Origin: Henricia sp. BOLD:AAB3569
Taxonomy: Eukaryota > Echinodermata > Asteroidea > Spinulosida > Echinasteridae
Direction: 5' to 3'
Length of the DNA: 64,000 nucleotides
Assembly (NCBI GenBank): GCA_037783545.1
Contig: JBBELK010000029.1
Location: 62,001-126,000 of the forward strand
Shown here: in pieces, positions 52,381 through 61,355 of the stretch
How positions within the stretch are numbered: position 1 is the first letter of the stretch
How the letters are laid out: every line of letters starts with the position of its first letter
Notes under the pieces: generated by a model
Seen by the model: the letters and a program-made list of their open reading frames with translations, nothing else
Database searches by the model: none
Told to the model about the DNA's origin: nothing
Program-made: the position numbers and the translations under genes

Positions 52381-55300
52381 CTAGAATGCATAGTTCAATT
52401 GTTCCCCATCCATCGAACAAATAGCCCTATTTTGAGTGTAAATTTGTTCAAAATCCCTGCGGTGTAATCTTTTGACTTCCATACGTAAGTATTGTTTTAG
52501 TTGTCTTTTATATACACCAAGTATGTCAGGAACGTATGTATTTTTCTCTTGCGCTGCAGACAGAGATATTTGAACCCTTAAGTTCCAAATAACACGAAAA
52601 ACCTTACAAAAAAGCACACAAGCAGTACTATTAATTCCTGGACCAATACCAAGGACTCTACAAATATCATTTAAATAAAAATGTTTGTCATCACCGTATT
52701 TTCGGAGCAAATTTTCAACAAAATTCCATGTCTCAAAGGTTTTACAGCAATAAATAAAAAGGTGCTCTGTAGTCTCTTGATTTTCATTACAAATTAAACA
52801 TCTGTCATTTTCAGTAATCCCTATTTTATACAATAGATCTCTTGTTGGCAAAATCCTGTGTTTAATTTTAAACCATAAATCTCTATCATTTGGATCAATT
52901 AATTTACTATATCCCCTTTTCCAACTTAAGGTCCAGTTCGGAGGAGAAGTCCTATTAAAAATTATTTCCCATTTTTGTTCGGCTTTGGGTTTTACAAAGG
53001 TCTTTATTACCAAGTTTCTATACATGAATTTCATTAATGATTTGTTAAGAACATAATAATCTGCATCATTTTCATAATTACTAATTTCTAGCATATTGCA
53101 TATATGGTTTTCTGGTCCACTCCTTGTTTCCTTTAAAAGGTTTGGTCTAATATTAACTCTTAAATCATTCATTGTTCTGGTAACAGTACCAGGTCTAATA
53201 TCATATTGTTTGGAAATCAATGTGAGTGACTTGAGTTTATCACCTGACATAACATCACCTAGTTTTTTTATTCCATTTTCACTTAACATTTTACCAACAA
53301 GTTTTTTTTGTTTGTTGCCCGTTAGTAGGGCATTTTGCCACAGTGGGACGTTGTGTGCTTCTTGCTTACAGGAGATAACTAAGTTAATACGTCCTCCGCA
53401 GTTATGAAATGCTTTAATTACCTCTCGATAAAATTCACTGGTATTTAAGGCTGTAGGGTAATTCCCTAAAACATACCAACCTAAACCTTTAGCACTAGCT
53501 CTCTTGATCCAATAATCAAAATATTGTTTCCATTTTCCAGTACATGTGCTAAAACGGGTGAACCAATTTAATTTCAGACAAGTTAATCTATGTTTTACAT
53601 TCAAAACCTCTGTACCTCCTCTTTCCTTAGGACCTCTGACTGTATCTCTGTTAATTTTATCAGGTTTACTGTTCCAATAAAAGTCCCAAATACATTTATC
53701 CATTTGTTTTATTGAATCATCATTACATGGCACAACACTTCCCACATAATTAATACTAGCTCCAGCATAAGTGTTGATGATGACTGCTTTTCCTTTTAAA
53801 GTTAAATTCCTTCCCTTAAAACTGTTAAAAACACTCTTAATCTTGTTTATTCTGGGGTCCCAGTTGTCAGACTGGGTTACTTCATTGCCAATATAAACCC
53901 CTAAAATCTTAATCTTGTCATTGACCCAATTATACCCCCCTGGGCAATCTGTCCTCGATTTCCAGGTTCCAAGCCAGAGCCCTGTTGATTTCTGAATATT
54001 TGTTTTGAATCCCGTGCCTTCATTGTATATATTTAGAATGTTTGCTAAAATCGGAAAATCTTCATCACGAGAAATAAAAACCGTCGTGTCATCAGCATGC
54101 TGTATTAATTTGACTTGATCATCAGTGTATGGAATTGGGATACCCGTTAAGTTTGTATTATTTCTAATTAGACATGCCAATCCTTCTGCACAGATGGTGT
54201 ACAAAAGCGGTGACAAGGGGCAACCCTGCCGGATACCTCTGGTTACGTCAAAGGGACGAGTTATATAGTTATTCACAATGACGCAACTTTTCGGTCTGCT
54301 GTACAAAACCATTATGTAATCAATGAACCCCTGAGGAATGCCGAGCTTATTCATAATTTCATACATGTAATCCCATTCTATCCTGTCAAAGGCTTTTTCT
54401 TGATCAATACTTAGGAGCCCCCCTTGTTTATTGTTCATGTTAAGGTCATCTACAACATCTCTTAGAATCATTAGATTATCGTGAATATTTCTACCTGATA
54501 CCCCACTGCTTTGCTCTTCTCCAATCAAATTAGGCATACATTTGCGAAGTCGGTTAGTTAAGACTTTAGCAAGTATTTTGTAATCTACTGTCAATAAACT
54601 AATTGGACGCCAATTTTTTAGGTCTTCCCTATCCCCTTTGTTTTTGTATATTAATCTAATAAGAGCAGTGCTCATTGTATTTGGAAGTGAACCTCCTTCT
54701 TTGCATTCTTGAAAAACACTCAAAAGATCATCTTTAAGAATAGTCCAAAACTTGAGATAAAACTCTACTGTCAGCCCATCAATACCGGGTGATTTATCTT
54801 TATTCATTTGCTGGAGAGCAAGTGTAATTTCAGCTCCTGAAATATTACTTTCCAAAATCTCAGGTTCCTCGATTTCGTGTGAGTTGACATCATCTATAAT
54901 TGTTTGTTGCTCATGGGGGTCAGTGCCATTAGTAGAATATAACTGGGAGTAAAACTCATTGATACGCTTAACAATATATCTAAATTCTGTAAGTGGGACG
55001 CCCTCAGCGTCTTTTATAGTTGCCATAGCATTGTTCTTGGTTCTTTGTTTTTCGATAGCAAGAAAGAACTTGCTAGGTTTTTCACCTTCAGACTTATTTT
55101 TCAAATGTGTCCTTACACGAGCCTTTTCCCACTCGTTAGTTTCAATGGTTTTCAGCTGTTGTTCAAGGCGATTTAATTCATCAGTATTATGGTTTGGATT
55201 ATTTGTGAGATCCCTATACTTCTTTTGAACAGCCTTTGTCTGTTGATTATATTTAAGTGATTTTTCTTTACCATACTCTTTAAGAATTTCTTTAAGTTTG

Positions 55301-56184
55301 CTTTTCCCCATTTCCCACCAGTCAGTGATGGTGTTATAGCAGAATTGTTTGGTTTGCCAGTATTTCCAAAAATGTGTTACTCTGTTAACACATTCCGGAT
55401 CTTCAAGATTATCGTTATTACACATCCATCTGCCTGGTCCGCTTACTGTTTTTTTGTCAATTAACTTCATTAAAATGAGGTTGTGATCAGAAAACCCGAC
55501 AGCATTAATAAGTATGTGTTCAAGGTTGCATATTAATTTGGCCGACATTAGGAAGTAATCAATTCTGCTACTTGTTTTAGTACTTTTATTGTAATGTGTG
55601 TAGCCCAACTCACTAGGATGGATTGAACGCCACACATCAATCAAATTATTTTGTTGAACCAATTTTAGAAAGGCAATACTACTCTTTTCCTTACTCATAC
55701 CAAGATCAATATTACAATTGAAATCTCCTCCAATAATTAGATTTTCAGAATCAACAAGGACATCACAAAGTTTCCCAAAAAAGCAGTTTCTGGGGCCGAG
55801 AGCATTTGGAGCATACACTGAAGCAACAGTAATTTTTTGGTTGTCCAAGTTTAGTTCGCCAATAATAAATCTGCCTTCATCATCTCGCTTGATGTTGGTG
55901 AGTTTTGCTGTAATTTTATTCGAAATAAGAATTCCAACCCCCCTTGAATTTCTCAGTCCATGACTAAAAGCGATTTCCCCACCCCACTGCTTACTCCAAA
56001 AGCTCTCGTCCTCTTTTTCACTGTGAGTCTCTTGCAAAAGAGCAACATCGATTTTCCTTCTATGCATGTAATTAAATATTGTATCTCTTTTCATATTATT
56101 TCTCAATCCATTGCAATTTAGTGTTACTACATTAAGCGCCATAATGAAGAGACTCACAGTGAATAAAACACCTTTCATAAACAT
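52381..56184 (-). CDS. LINE ORF2 protein: APE endonuclease + reverse transcriptase (copy 2, intact)
   Basis: A 1267-residue protein that nicks target DNA and reverse transcribes the element RNA onto the nick. Endonuclease, residues 15-240: LNCNGLRN (22-29), catalytic E52 in QETH, Y124 in SVYAPN, D154 and N156 in GGDFNCN, R207/D209 in SRIDYF, S232-D233-H234. Reverse transcriptase, about 450-800: LKNWRPISLL (522-531), motif A D594 in SIDQEKAFD, motif B RGIRQGCPLSP (649-659), and motif C HADD (696-699), with H where most LINEs have Y or F. C-terminal zinc motif C1129-X2-C1132-X8-H1141-X4-C1146, typical of L1-like elements. The start is the first ATG after the ORF1 end; M15 (MALNVV), right before the endonuclease, is an alternative. 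The length is normal for L1/Tx1 ORF2. I see no inactivating change. Confidence 0.96.
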   Translation of the reverse strand: MFMKGVLFTVSLFIMALNVVTLNCNGLRNNMKRDTIFNYMHRRKIDVALLQETHSEKEDESFWSKQWGGEIAFSHGLRNSRGVGILISNKITAKLTNIKRDDEGRFIIGELNLDNQKITVASVYAPNALGPRNCFFGKLCDVLVDSENLIIGGDFNCNIDLGMSKEKSSIAFLKLVQQNNLIDVWRSIHPSELGYTHYNKSTKTSSRIDYFLMSAKLICNLEHILINAVGFSDHNLILMKLIDKKTVSGPGRWMCNNDNLEDPECVNRVTHFWKYWQTKQFCYNTITDWWEMGKSKLKEILKEYGKEKSLKYNQQTKAVQKKYRDLTNNPNHNTDELNRLEQQLKTIETNEWEKARVRTHLKNKSEGEKPSKFFLAIEKQRTKNNAMATIKDAEGVPLTEFRYIVKRINEFYSQLYSTNGTDPHEQQTIIDDVNSHEIEEPEILESNISGAEITLALQQMNKDKSPGIDGLTVEFYLKFWTILKDDLLSVFQECKEGGSLPNTMSTALIRLIYKNKGDREDLKNWRPISLLTVDYKILAKVLTNRLRKCMPNLIGEEQSSGVSGRNIHDNLMILRDVVDDLNMNNKQGGLLSIDQEKAFDRIEWDYMYEIMNKLGIPQGFIDYIMVLYSRPKSCVIVNNYITRPFDVTRGIRQGCPLSPLLYTICAEGLACLIRNNTNLTGIPIPYTDDQVKLIQHADDTTVFISRDEDFPILANILNIYNEGTGFKTNIQKSTGLWLGTWKSRTDCPGGYNWVNDKIKILGVYIGNEVTQSDNWDPRINKIKSVFNSFKGRNLTLKGKAVIINTYAGASINYVGSVVPCNDDSIKQMDKCIWDFYWNSKPDKINRDTVRGPKERGGTEVLNVKHRLTCLKLNWFTRFSTCTGKWKQYFDYWIKRASAKGLGWYVLGNYPTALNTSEFYREVIKAFHNCGGRINLVISCKQEAHNVPLWQNALLTGNKQKKLVGKMLSENGIKKLGDVMSGDKLKSLTLISKQYDIRPGTVTRTMNDLRVNIRPNLLKETRSGPENHICNMLEISNYENDADYYVLNKSLMKFMYRNLVIKTFVKPKAEQKWEIIFNRTSPPNWTLSWKRGYSKLIDPNDRDLWFKIKHRILPTRDLLYKIGITENDRCLICNENQETTEHLFIYCCKTFETWNFVENLLRKYGDDKHFYLNDICRVLGIGPGINSTACVLFCKVFRVIWNLRVQISLSAAQEKNTYVPDILGVYKRQLKQYLRMEVKRLHRRDFEQIYTQNRAICSMDGEQLNYAF

Positions 56185-56202
56185 TAAGGATAATTTACCA
56201 TT

Positions 56203-56440
56203 TTATTTTTTCTGGGTTGATGTACACTCGCGACCAACTGGTTGTGCTTGAATTTCTCTGTTCCTGCCTCTGCCCCGTCCTCTGGGTTGTGGGTAGGGTG
56301 TTGTTCTCCCAATTCGTTTCTTTTGACTTTTTAGTTCTTTCCATGGTCCTTGCTCATCACTTCCCTCGGCAGGTACGTTTTCAGGGTTTGTATTTGTTTC
56401 GTGGTGCTTTTCGTGGGTTATTTTCCCAGAGGGGTGTTGA
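56203..56440 (-). pseudogene. detached C-terminal part of ORF1, copy 2
   Basis: This is the continuation of ORF1 beyond the 4-bp deletion, out of frame with the start. It encodes about 80 residues, rich in lysine and with the RGRGRGR tract, ending at TAA (56203-56205). In copy 1 the equivalent segment is in frame with the preceding SWADRV segment, which shows that copy 2 carries the deletion. Confidence 0.8.
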
Positions 56441-58013
56441 CTCGGTCTGCCCAGGATGGAATTGGACTATCCTCGCGGTCGTGACTTTCAGCATCTTGCG
56501 TCGTTTCCATGTCTTCAAAGTCTTCTGCTGTAGGTTCATTTACGGGGGCTTTGGCTGTATACATGTTGTGATCTTCAGGAAGATTTGTGGCTGGAGTGTT
56601 TTTATTTGCTAGTTTGTTCGACTTTTGAACTGGAGTTTTGTCTTGGTTGGTTTTTGAGGGAGTTCCTTTCCCTTTTTGAGTGTTACCCTTCTTGTTGTTC
56701 TTGTCACCTTGACTCTTATCCTCTTTATCTTTGCGAGTGTCCTCTTTATCTTTGCGAGTGTCCTCTTTATCTTTGCGAGTGTCCTCTTTATCTTTGCGGG
56801 TGTCCTTTTTATCTTTGCGAGTGTCCTCTTTATCTTTGCGAGTGTCCTCTGTATCTTTGCGAGTGTCCTTTTTATCTTTGCGAGTGCCCTCCTCATCTTT
56901 GCGAGTGCCCTCCTCATCTTTGCGGGTGCCCTCTTTATCTTTGCGGGTGTCCTCTTTATCTTTGCGAGTGTCCTCTTTATCTTTGCGAGTGTCCTCTTTA
57001 TCTTTGCGAGTGTCCTCTTTATCTTTGCGGGTGTCCTTTTTATCTTTGCGAGTGTCCTCTTTATCTTTGCGTGTGTCCTCTTTATCTTTGCGAGTGTCCT
57101 TTTTATCTTTGCGAGTGTCCTCCTCATCTTTGCGAGTGTCCTCCTCATCTTTGCGAGTGTCCTCCTCATCTTTGCGAGTGTCCTCCTCATCGTTGGTGGT
57201 GTCCTCTCCATCTTTGGTGGTGTCTTGCTCATCTTTGGTGGTGTCTTGCTCATCTTCGGTAGTGTCTTCCTCATCTCTGGTCATGTCCTCCTCGTCCTCT
57301 GTGTTGGTGTCTTCGTCTTGGTTGATATCGTCCTCATCTGAACTTGCATTCTCCTCTTCCGGTATGACAATCGTAGGACTTTCCAGCTCCACCTTTTCCT
57401 GTCGGTCATGCCAAGTTGATCTGTGGTCATAACTACCACAAACAAAGCACCTGCCTTTTAGTTCACAGTCTCTTGCAAAATGGCCTGGTTTCTGACAAAT
57501 TTTGCACGTTTTTTGCTGTCCACGGTATTTCATGGGGAGTGAGAAGCCGGCTATTTTCACAAAACTGGGTATTGGCTTTTTAACATTATTGACTAGCATA
57601 CTCCTGACTCCAGTTGCAATGTTAGGGTCGAAATCATGCACTTGGTGCCTAACATTAACCACAGTCCCGTACGGCAATAATGCACCAATGACGGTATTAT
57701 CGCTCATCTCATAAGGCACCTTTGCGTAAACAACAAGCGAATTTTGAATGTTGGCTCGTTCACATTGCATTAGTAGATCTTGTATGATTAGCCCTCGCTG
57801 AGCTATTTGTTCGCAGTCCCGTTCGTTGTTGAAAGTCACATTGTACCAGCCGCTGTCGAGGGGAGCGATGCATTTTGTGGTTTCTACTGTGCCTAATTCC
57901 TTCCTTATGGCGTCATACACTTCTCTTGAAATTACATTTCCGAGATCCTTCGGGTAAAACTTGATGGTATTCGGTCTCCGTAGTACCTGACGGTTAGCCT
58001 TGGCGGCATACAT
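56418..58013 (-). CDS. LINE ORF1 protein, zinc-knuckle, C-terminally truncated by frameshift (copy 2)
   Basis: 531 residues from the ATG at 58011-58013 (A at -3); an in-frame TTG nine codons upstream would add nine residues. ORF1 proteins of LINEs bind the element RNA in the ribonucleoprotein particle. Numbered from the upstream TTG: an N-terminal domain to about 165, knuckle 1 C179-X2-C182-X4-H187-X4-C192, knuckle 2 C198-X2-C201-X4-H206-X4-H211, an acidic DE-rich stretch about 225-280, then about 22 heptads of the D-T-R-K-D-K-E type. The protein ends SWADRVNTPLGK because a 4-bp deletion near 56440 shifts the frame; the true family C-terminus is about 80 residues longer and basic. The knuckles are intact, so RNA binding may be partly retained. 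Confidence 0.9.
   Translation of the reverse strand: MYAAKANRQVLRRPNTIKFYPKDLGNVISREVYDAIRKELGTVETTKCIAPLDSGWYNVTFNNERDCEQIAQRGLIIQDLLMQCERANIQNSLVVYAKVPYEMSDNTVIGALLPYGTVVNVRHQVHDFDPNIATGVRSMLVNNVKKPIPSFVKIAGFSLPMKYRGQQKTCKICQKPGHFARDCELKGRCFVCGSYDHRSTWHDRQEKVELESPTIVIPEEENASSDEDDINQDEDTNTEDEEDMTRDEEDTTEDEQDTTKDEQDTTKDGEDTTNDEEDTRKDEEDTRKDEEDTRKDEEDTRKDKKDTRKDKEDTRKDKEDTRKDKKDTRKDKEDTRKDKEDTRKDKEDTRKDKEDTRKDKEGTRKDEEGTRKDEEGTRKDKKDTRKDTEDTRKDKEDTRKDKKDTRKDKEDTRKDKEDTRKDKEDTRKDKEDKSQGDKNNKKGNTQKGKGTPSKTNQDKTPVQKSNKLANKNTPATNLPEDHNMYTAKAPVNEPTAEDFEDMETTQDAESHDREDSPIPSWADRVNTPLGK
56722..57186 (-). repeat. 21-bp coding minisatellite in ORF1, copy 2 (about 22 units)
   Basis: Tandem 21-bp units encode alternating acidic and basic heptads. 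The tract has two more units than copy 1. Sub-patterns (DEE, DKE, DKK and EGT variants) mark internal duplications. All units are in frame. Confidence 0.93.
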
Positions 58014-58216
58014 CGTGGCCAAGATGGCGGCTACACGCAAGTCTCCTGTACTTGACCACAGGAAGTAGGGCCAAAGGCCCTCGAAAAACAGTCAATCTCA
58101 CCTCAATCCGGTGTTCTTAGAGTTTGTACTGAAGGTGAAATTATTAGCTGTGCAAAAGGAGCAGGATATAGGCCTCAAAAAGACTTAAAATTAAGAGCCG
58201 AAAAACTATCCGTGTC
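58014..58216 (-). other. LINE 5' UTR, copy 2
   Basis: Same length and nearly the same sequence as in copy 1. The sense strand starts GACACGG with T5 at nt 12-16. Stems are AGGGCC-aaa-GGCCCT at 58067-58081 and CAAGT/ACTTG at 58038-58054. The first base follows 5S nt 77 directly, so both known 5' ends are full length and identical. Confidence 0.75.
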
Positions 58217-58293
58217 TACTGACCGAGCCCAACGTTGCTTAACTGCGGTGATCAGACGGGAACCGGTGTATTCAATGTGGTATGGTCGTAGAC
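58217..58293 (-). pseudogene. 5S rRNA gene fragment (nt 1-77), 5' flank of LINE copy 2
   Basis: The 5' 77 nt of the 5S gene occupied by LINE copy 2, ending ...GGTCAGTA at the element. It keeps box A and the intermediate element but lacks box C. Confidence 0.95.
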
Positions 58294-61169
58294 GAAAGCT
58301 TAACAGGTTTGCGTAATTTGAAACGTTTACAGAAGAACAATATTTTACTAAAAACAAAAGTGCCTACGACACTCGGTATTCCCAGGTGGTCTCCCACCGA
58401 AGTACTGACCGAGCCCAACGTTGCTTAACTGCGGTGATCAGACGGGAACCGGTGTATTCAATGTGGTATGGTCATAGACGAATGCTTAACAGGTTTGCGT
58501 AATTTTAAACGTTTACTGAAGAACAATATTTTACTCGACAAAACAAAAGTGCCTACGACACTCGGTATTCCCAGGTGGTCTCCCACCGAAGTACTGACCG
58601 AGCCCAACGTTGCTTAACTGCGGTGATCAGACGGGAACCGGTGTATTCAATGTGGTATGGTCGTAGACGAAAGCTTAACAGGTTTGCGTAATTTGAAACG
58701 TTTACAGAAGAACAATATTTTACTAAAAACAAAAGTGCCTACGACACTCGGTATTCCCAGGTGGTCTCCCACCGAAGTACTGACCGAGCCCAACGTTGCT
58801 TAACTGCGGTGATCAGACGGGAACCGGTGTATTCAATGTGGTATGGTCGTAGACGAAAGCTTAACAGGTTTGCGTAATTTGAAACGTTTACAGAAGAACA
58901 ATATTTTACTAAAAACAAAAGTGCCTACGACACTCGGTATTCCCAGGTGGTCTCCCACCGAAGTACTGACCGAGCCCAACGTTGCTTAACTGCGGTGATC
59001 AGACGGGAACCGGTGTATTCAATGTGGTATGGTCGTAGACGAAAGCTTAACAGGTTTGCGTAATTTGAAACGTTTACAGAAGAACAATATTTTACTAAAA
59101 ACAAAAGTGCCTACGACACTCTGTATTCCCAGGTGGTCTCCCACCGAAGTACTGACCGAGCCCAACGTTGCTTAACTGCGGTGATCAGACGGGAACCGGT
59201 GTATTCAATGTGGTATGGTCGTAGACGAAAGCTTAACCGGTTTGCGTAATTTGAAACGTTTACAGAAGAACAATATTTTACTAAAAACAAAAGTGCCTAC
59301 GACACTCGGTATTCCCAGGTGGTCTCCCACCGAAGTACTGACCGATCCCAACGTTGCTTAACTGCGGTGATCAGACGGGAACTTGTGTATTCAATGTGGT
59401 ATGGTCGTAGACGAATGCCTAACAGGTTTGCGTAATTTTAAACGTTTACTGAAGAACAATATTTTACTCGACAAAACAAAAGTGCCTACGACACTCGGTA
59501 ATCCCAGGTGGTCTCCCACCGAAGTACTGACCGAGCCCAACGTTGCTTAACTGCGGTGATCAGACGGGAACCGGTGTATTCAATGTGGTATGGTCGTAGA
59601 CGAATGCTTAACAGGTTTGCGTAATGTTAAACGTTTACTGAAGAACAATATTTTACTCGACAAAACAAAAGTGCCTACGACACTCGGTATTCCCAGGTGG
59701 TCTCCCACCGAAGTACTGACCGAGCCCAACGTTGCTTAACTGCGGTGATCAGACGGGAACCGGTGTATTCAATGTGGTATGGTCGTAGACGAAAGCTTAA
59801 CAGGTTTGCGTAATTTGAAACGTTTACAGAAGAACAATATTTTACTCGACAAAACAAAAGTGCCTACGACACTCGGTATTCCCAGGTGGTCTCCCACCGA
59901 AGTACTGACCGAGCCCAACGTTGCTTAACTGCGGTGATCAGACGGGAACCGGTGTATTCAATGTGGTATGGTCGTAGACGAAAGCTTAACAGGTTTGCGT
60001 AATTTGAAACGTTTACAGAAGAACAATATTTTACTAAAAACAAAAGTGCCTACGACACTCGGTATTCCCAGGTGGTCTCCCACCGAAGTACTGACCGAGC
60101 CCAACGTTGCTTAACTGCGGTGATCAGACGGGAACCGGTGTATTCAATGTGGTATGGTCGTAGACGAAAGCTCAACAGGTTTGCGTAATTTGAAACGTTT
60201 ACAGAAGAACAATATTTTACTAAAAACAAAAGTGCCTACGACACTCGCTATTCCCAGGTGGTCTCCCACCGAAGTACTGACCGAGCCCAACGTTGATTAA
60301 CTGCGGTGATCAGACGGGAACCGGTGTATTCAATGTGGTATGGTCATAGACGAATGCTTAACAGGTTTGCGTAATTTTAAACGTTTACTGAAGAACAATA
60401 TTTTACTCGACAAAACAAAAGTGCCTACGACACTCGGTATTCCCAGGTGGTCTCCCACCGAAGTACTGACCGAGCCCAACGTTGCTTAACTGCGGTGATC
60501 AGACGGGAACCGGTGTATTCAATGTGGTATGGTCGTAGACGAAAGCTTAACAGGTTTGCGTAATTTGAAACGTTTACAGAAGAACAATATTTTACTAAAA
60601 ACAAAAGTGCCTACGACACTCGGTATTCCCAGGTGGTCTCCCACCGAAGTACTGACCGAGCCCAACGTTGCTTAACTGCGGTGATCAGACGGGAACCGGT
60701 GTATTCAATGTGGTATGGTCGTAGACGAAAGCTTAACAGGTTTGCGTAATTTGAAACGTTTACAGAAGAACAATATTTTACTAAAAACAAAAGTGCCTAC
60801 GACACTCGGTATTCCCAGGTGGTCTCCCACCGAAGTACTGACCGAGCCCAACGTTGCTTAACTGCGGTGATCAGACGGGAACCGGTGTATTCAATGTGGT
60901 ATGGTCGTAGACGAAAGCTTAACAGGTTTGCGTAATTTGAAACGTTTACAGAAGAACAATATTTTACTAAAAACAAAAGTGCCTACGACACTCGGTATTC
61001 CCAGGTGGTCTCCCACCGAAGTACTGACCGAGCCCAACGTTGCTTAACTGCGGTGATCAGACGGGAACCGGTGTATTCAATGTGGTATGGTCGTAGACGA
61101 AAGCTTAACAGGTTTGCGAAATTTTAAACGTTTACTGAAGAACAATATTTTACTCGACAAAACAAAAGT

Positions 61170-61210
61170 GCCTACGACACTCGGTATTCCCAGGTGGTCT
61201 CCCACCGAAG
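61170..61210 (-). pseudogene. 5S rRNA gene fragment (nt 78-118), 3' flank of LINE copy 3
   Basis: The 3' part of the 5S gene occupied by LINE copy 3. The plus strand reads ccgaag followed directly by T10, so here nucleotide 78 is kept and the insertion is clean. Confidence 0.95.
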
Positions 61211-61242
61211 TTTTTTTTTTCTCTGAGAGGAGTTAGACTCCA

Positions 61243-61248
61243 TTTATT
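61243..61248 (-). promoter_or_regulatory. AATAAA polyadenylation signal, LINE copy 3
   Basis: The same AATAAA as in copy 2, ending 22 nt before the A10 tail. Confidence 0.8.
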
Positions 61249-61355
61249 AACACATCTCCATGCATACAGTATCTACAATTTACGTACTTCGTACATAATT
61301 AAGTTACTTTATATGTATGTATATGATAAAAATTGCAACAATAGGACGTCTGAAA

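Larger units (their letters stand above)
52237..58216 (-). mobile_element. 5S-targeted L1/Tx1-like LINE, copy 2 (full length, 5980 bp)
   Basis: A complete element on the minus strand: 5' UTR of 203 nt, ORF1, an 18-nt gap, ORF2, a 3' UTR of about 133 nt, AATAAA, and a poly(A) of 11. It lies in a 5S gene in the sense direction, with 5S nt 1-77 upstream and nt 79-118 downstream, no target duplication and nt 78 lost. ORF2 is intact; ORF1 has a 4-bp deletion near its 3' end. An APE endonuclease, a C-terminal CCHC motif, zinc-knuckle ORF1 and site specificity for a structural RNA gene match target-specific members of the L1/Tx1 group; 5S-specific families (Mutsu) are known in fish. Assignment to that family is inference. 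Confidence 0.95.
58217..61210 (-). rRNA. 5S rRNA tandem array, block 3 (about 15 complete genes)
   Basis: A short stretch of 16 units between LINE copies 2 and 3, spacers mostly type A with some type B. Variants private to this block include gtcatagac (58472 and 60344), gacactctgtattcc, gggaacttgtg, and a unit with an A-type start and a B-type end (near 59840), a hybrid spacer that suggests exchange within the spacer. The first and last genes are the LINE-occupied fragments. Confidence 0.96.

Noticed and set aside
53096-55228. Plus-strand frames of 89-103 codons inside ORF2
   Set aside because: Antisense shadows of a 1267-codon protein with clear endonuclease and reverse transcriptase motifs.
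56585-57432. Plus-strand frames of 221-233 codons opposite ORF1 of copy 2
   Set aside because: Same cause as in copy 1: a 21-bp repeat without stops in several frames.
58060-58220. Antisense open frame in the LINE 5' UTR reading into the 5S fragment
   Set aside because: About 50 codons without a start codon or recognisable motif; compatible with chance.
4489-61060. Many 60-79 codon open frames on both strands, repeated through the array
   Set aside because: They recur with the 5S unit and cross 5S genes and spacers; they are frame shadows of the repeat with no independent coding signal.
4531-61210. Ordinary anonymous satellite DNA or a CRISPR-like repeat array
   Set aside because: The unit contains a full 5S rRNA with paired ends, box A, box C and a Pol III terminator. 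The spacers are conserved, not unique.
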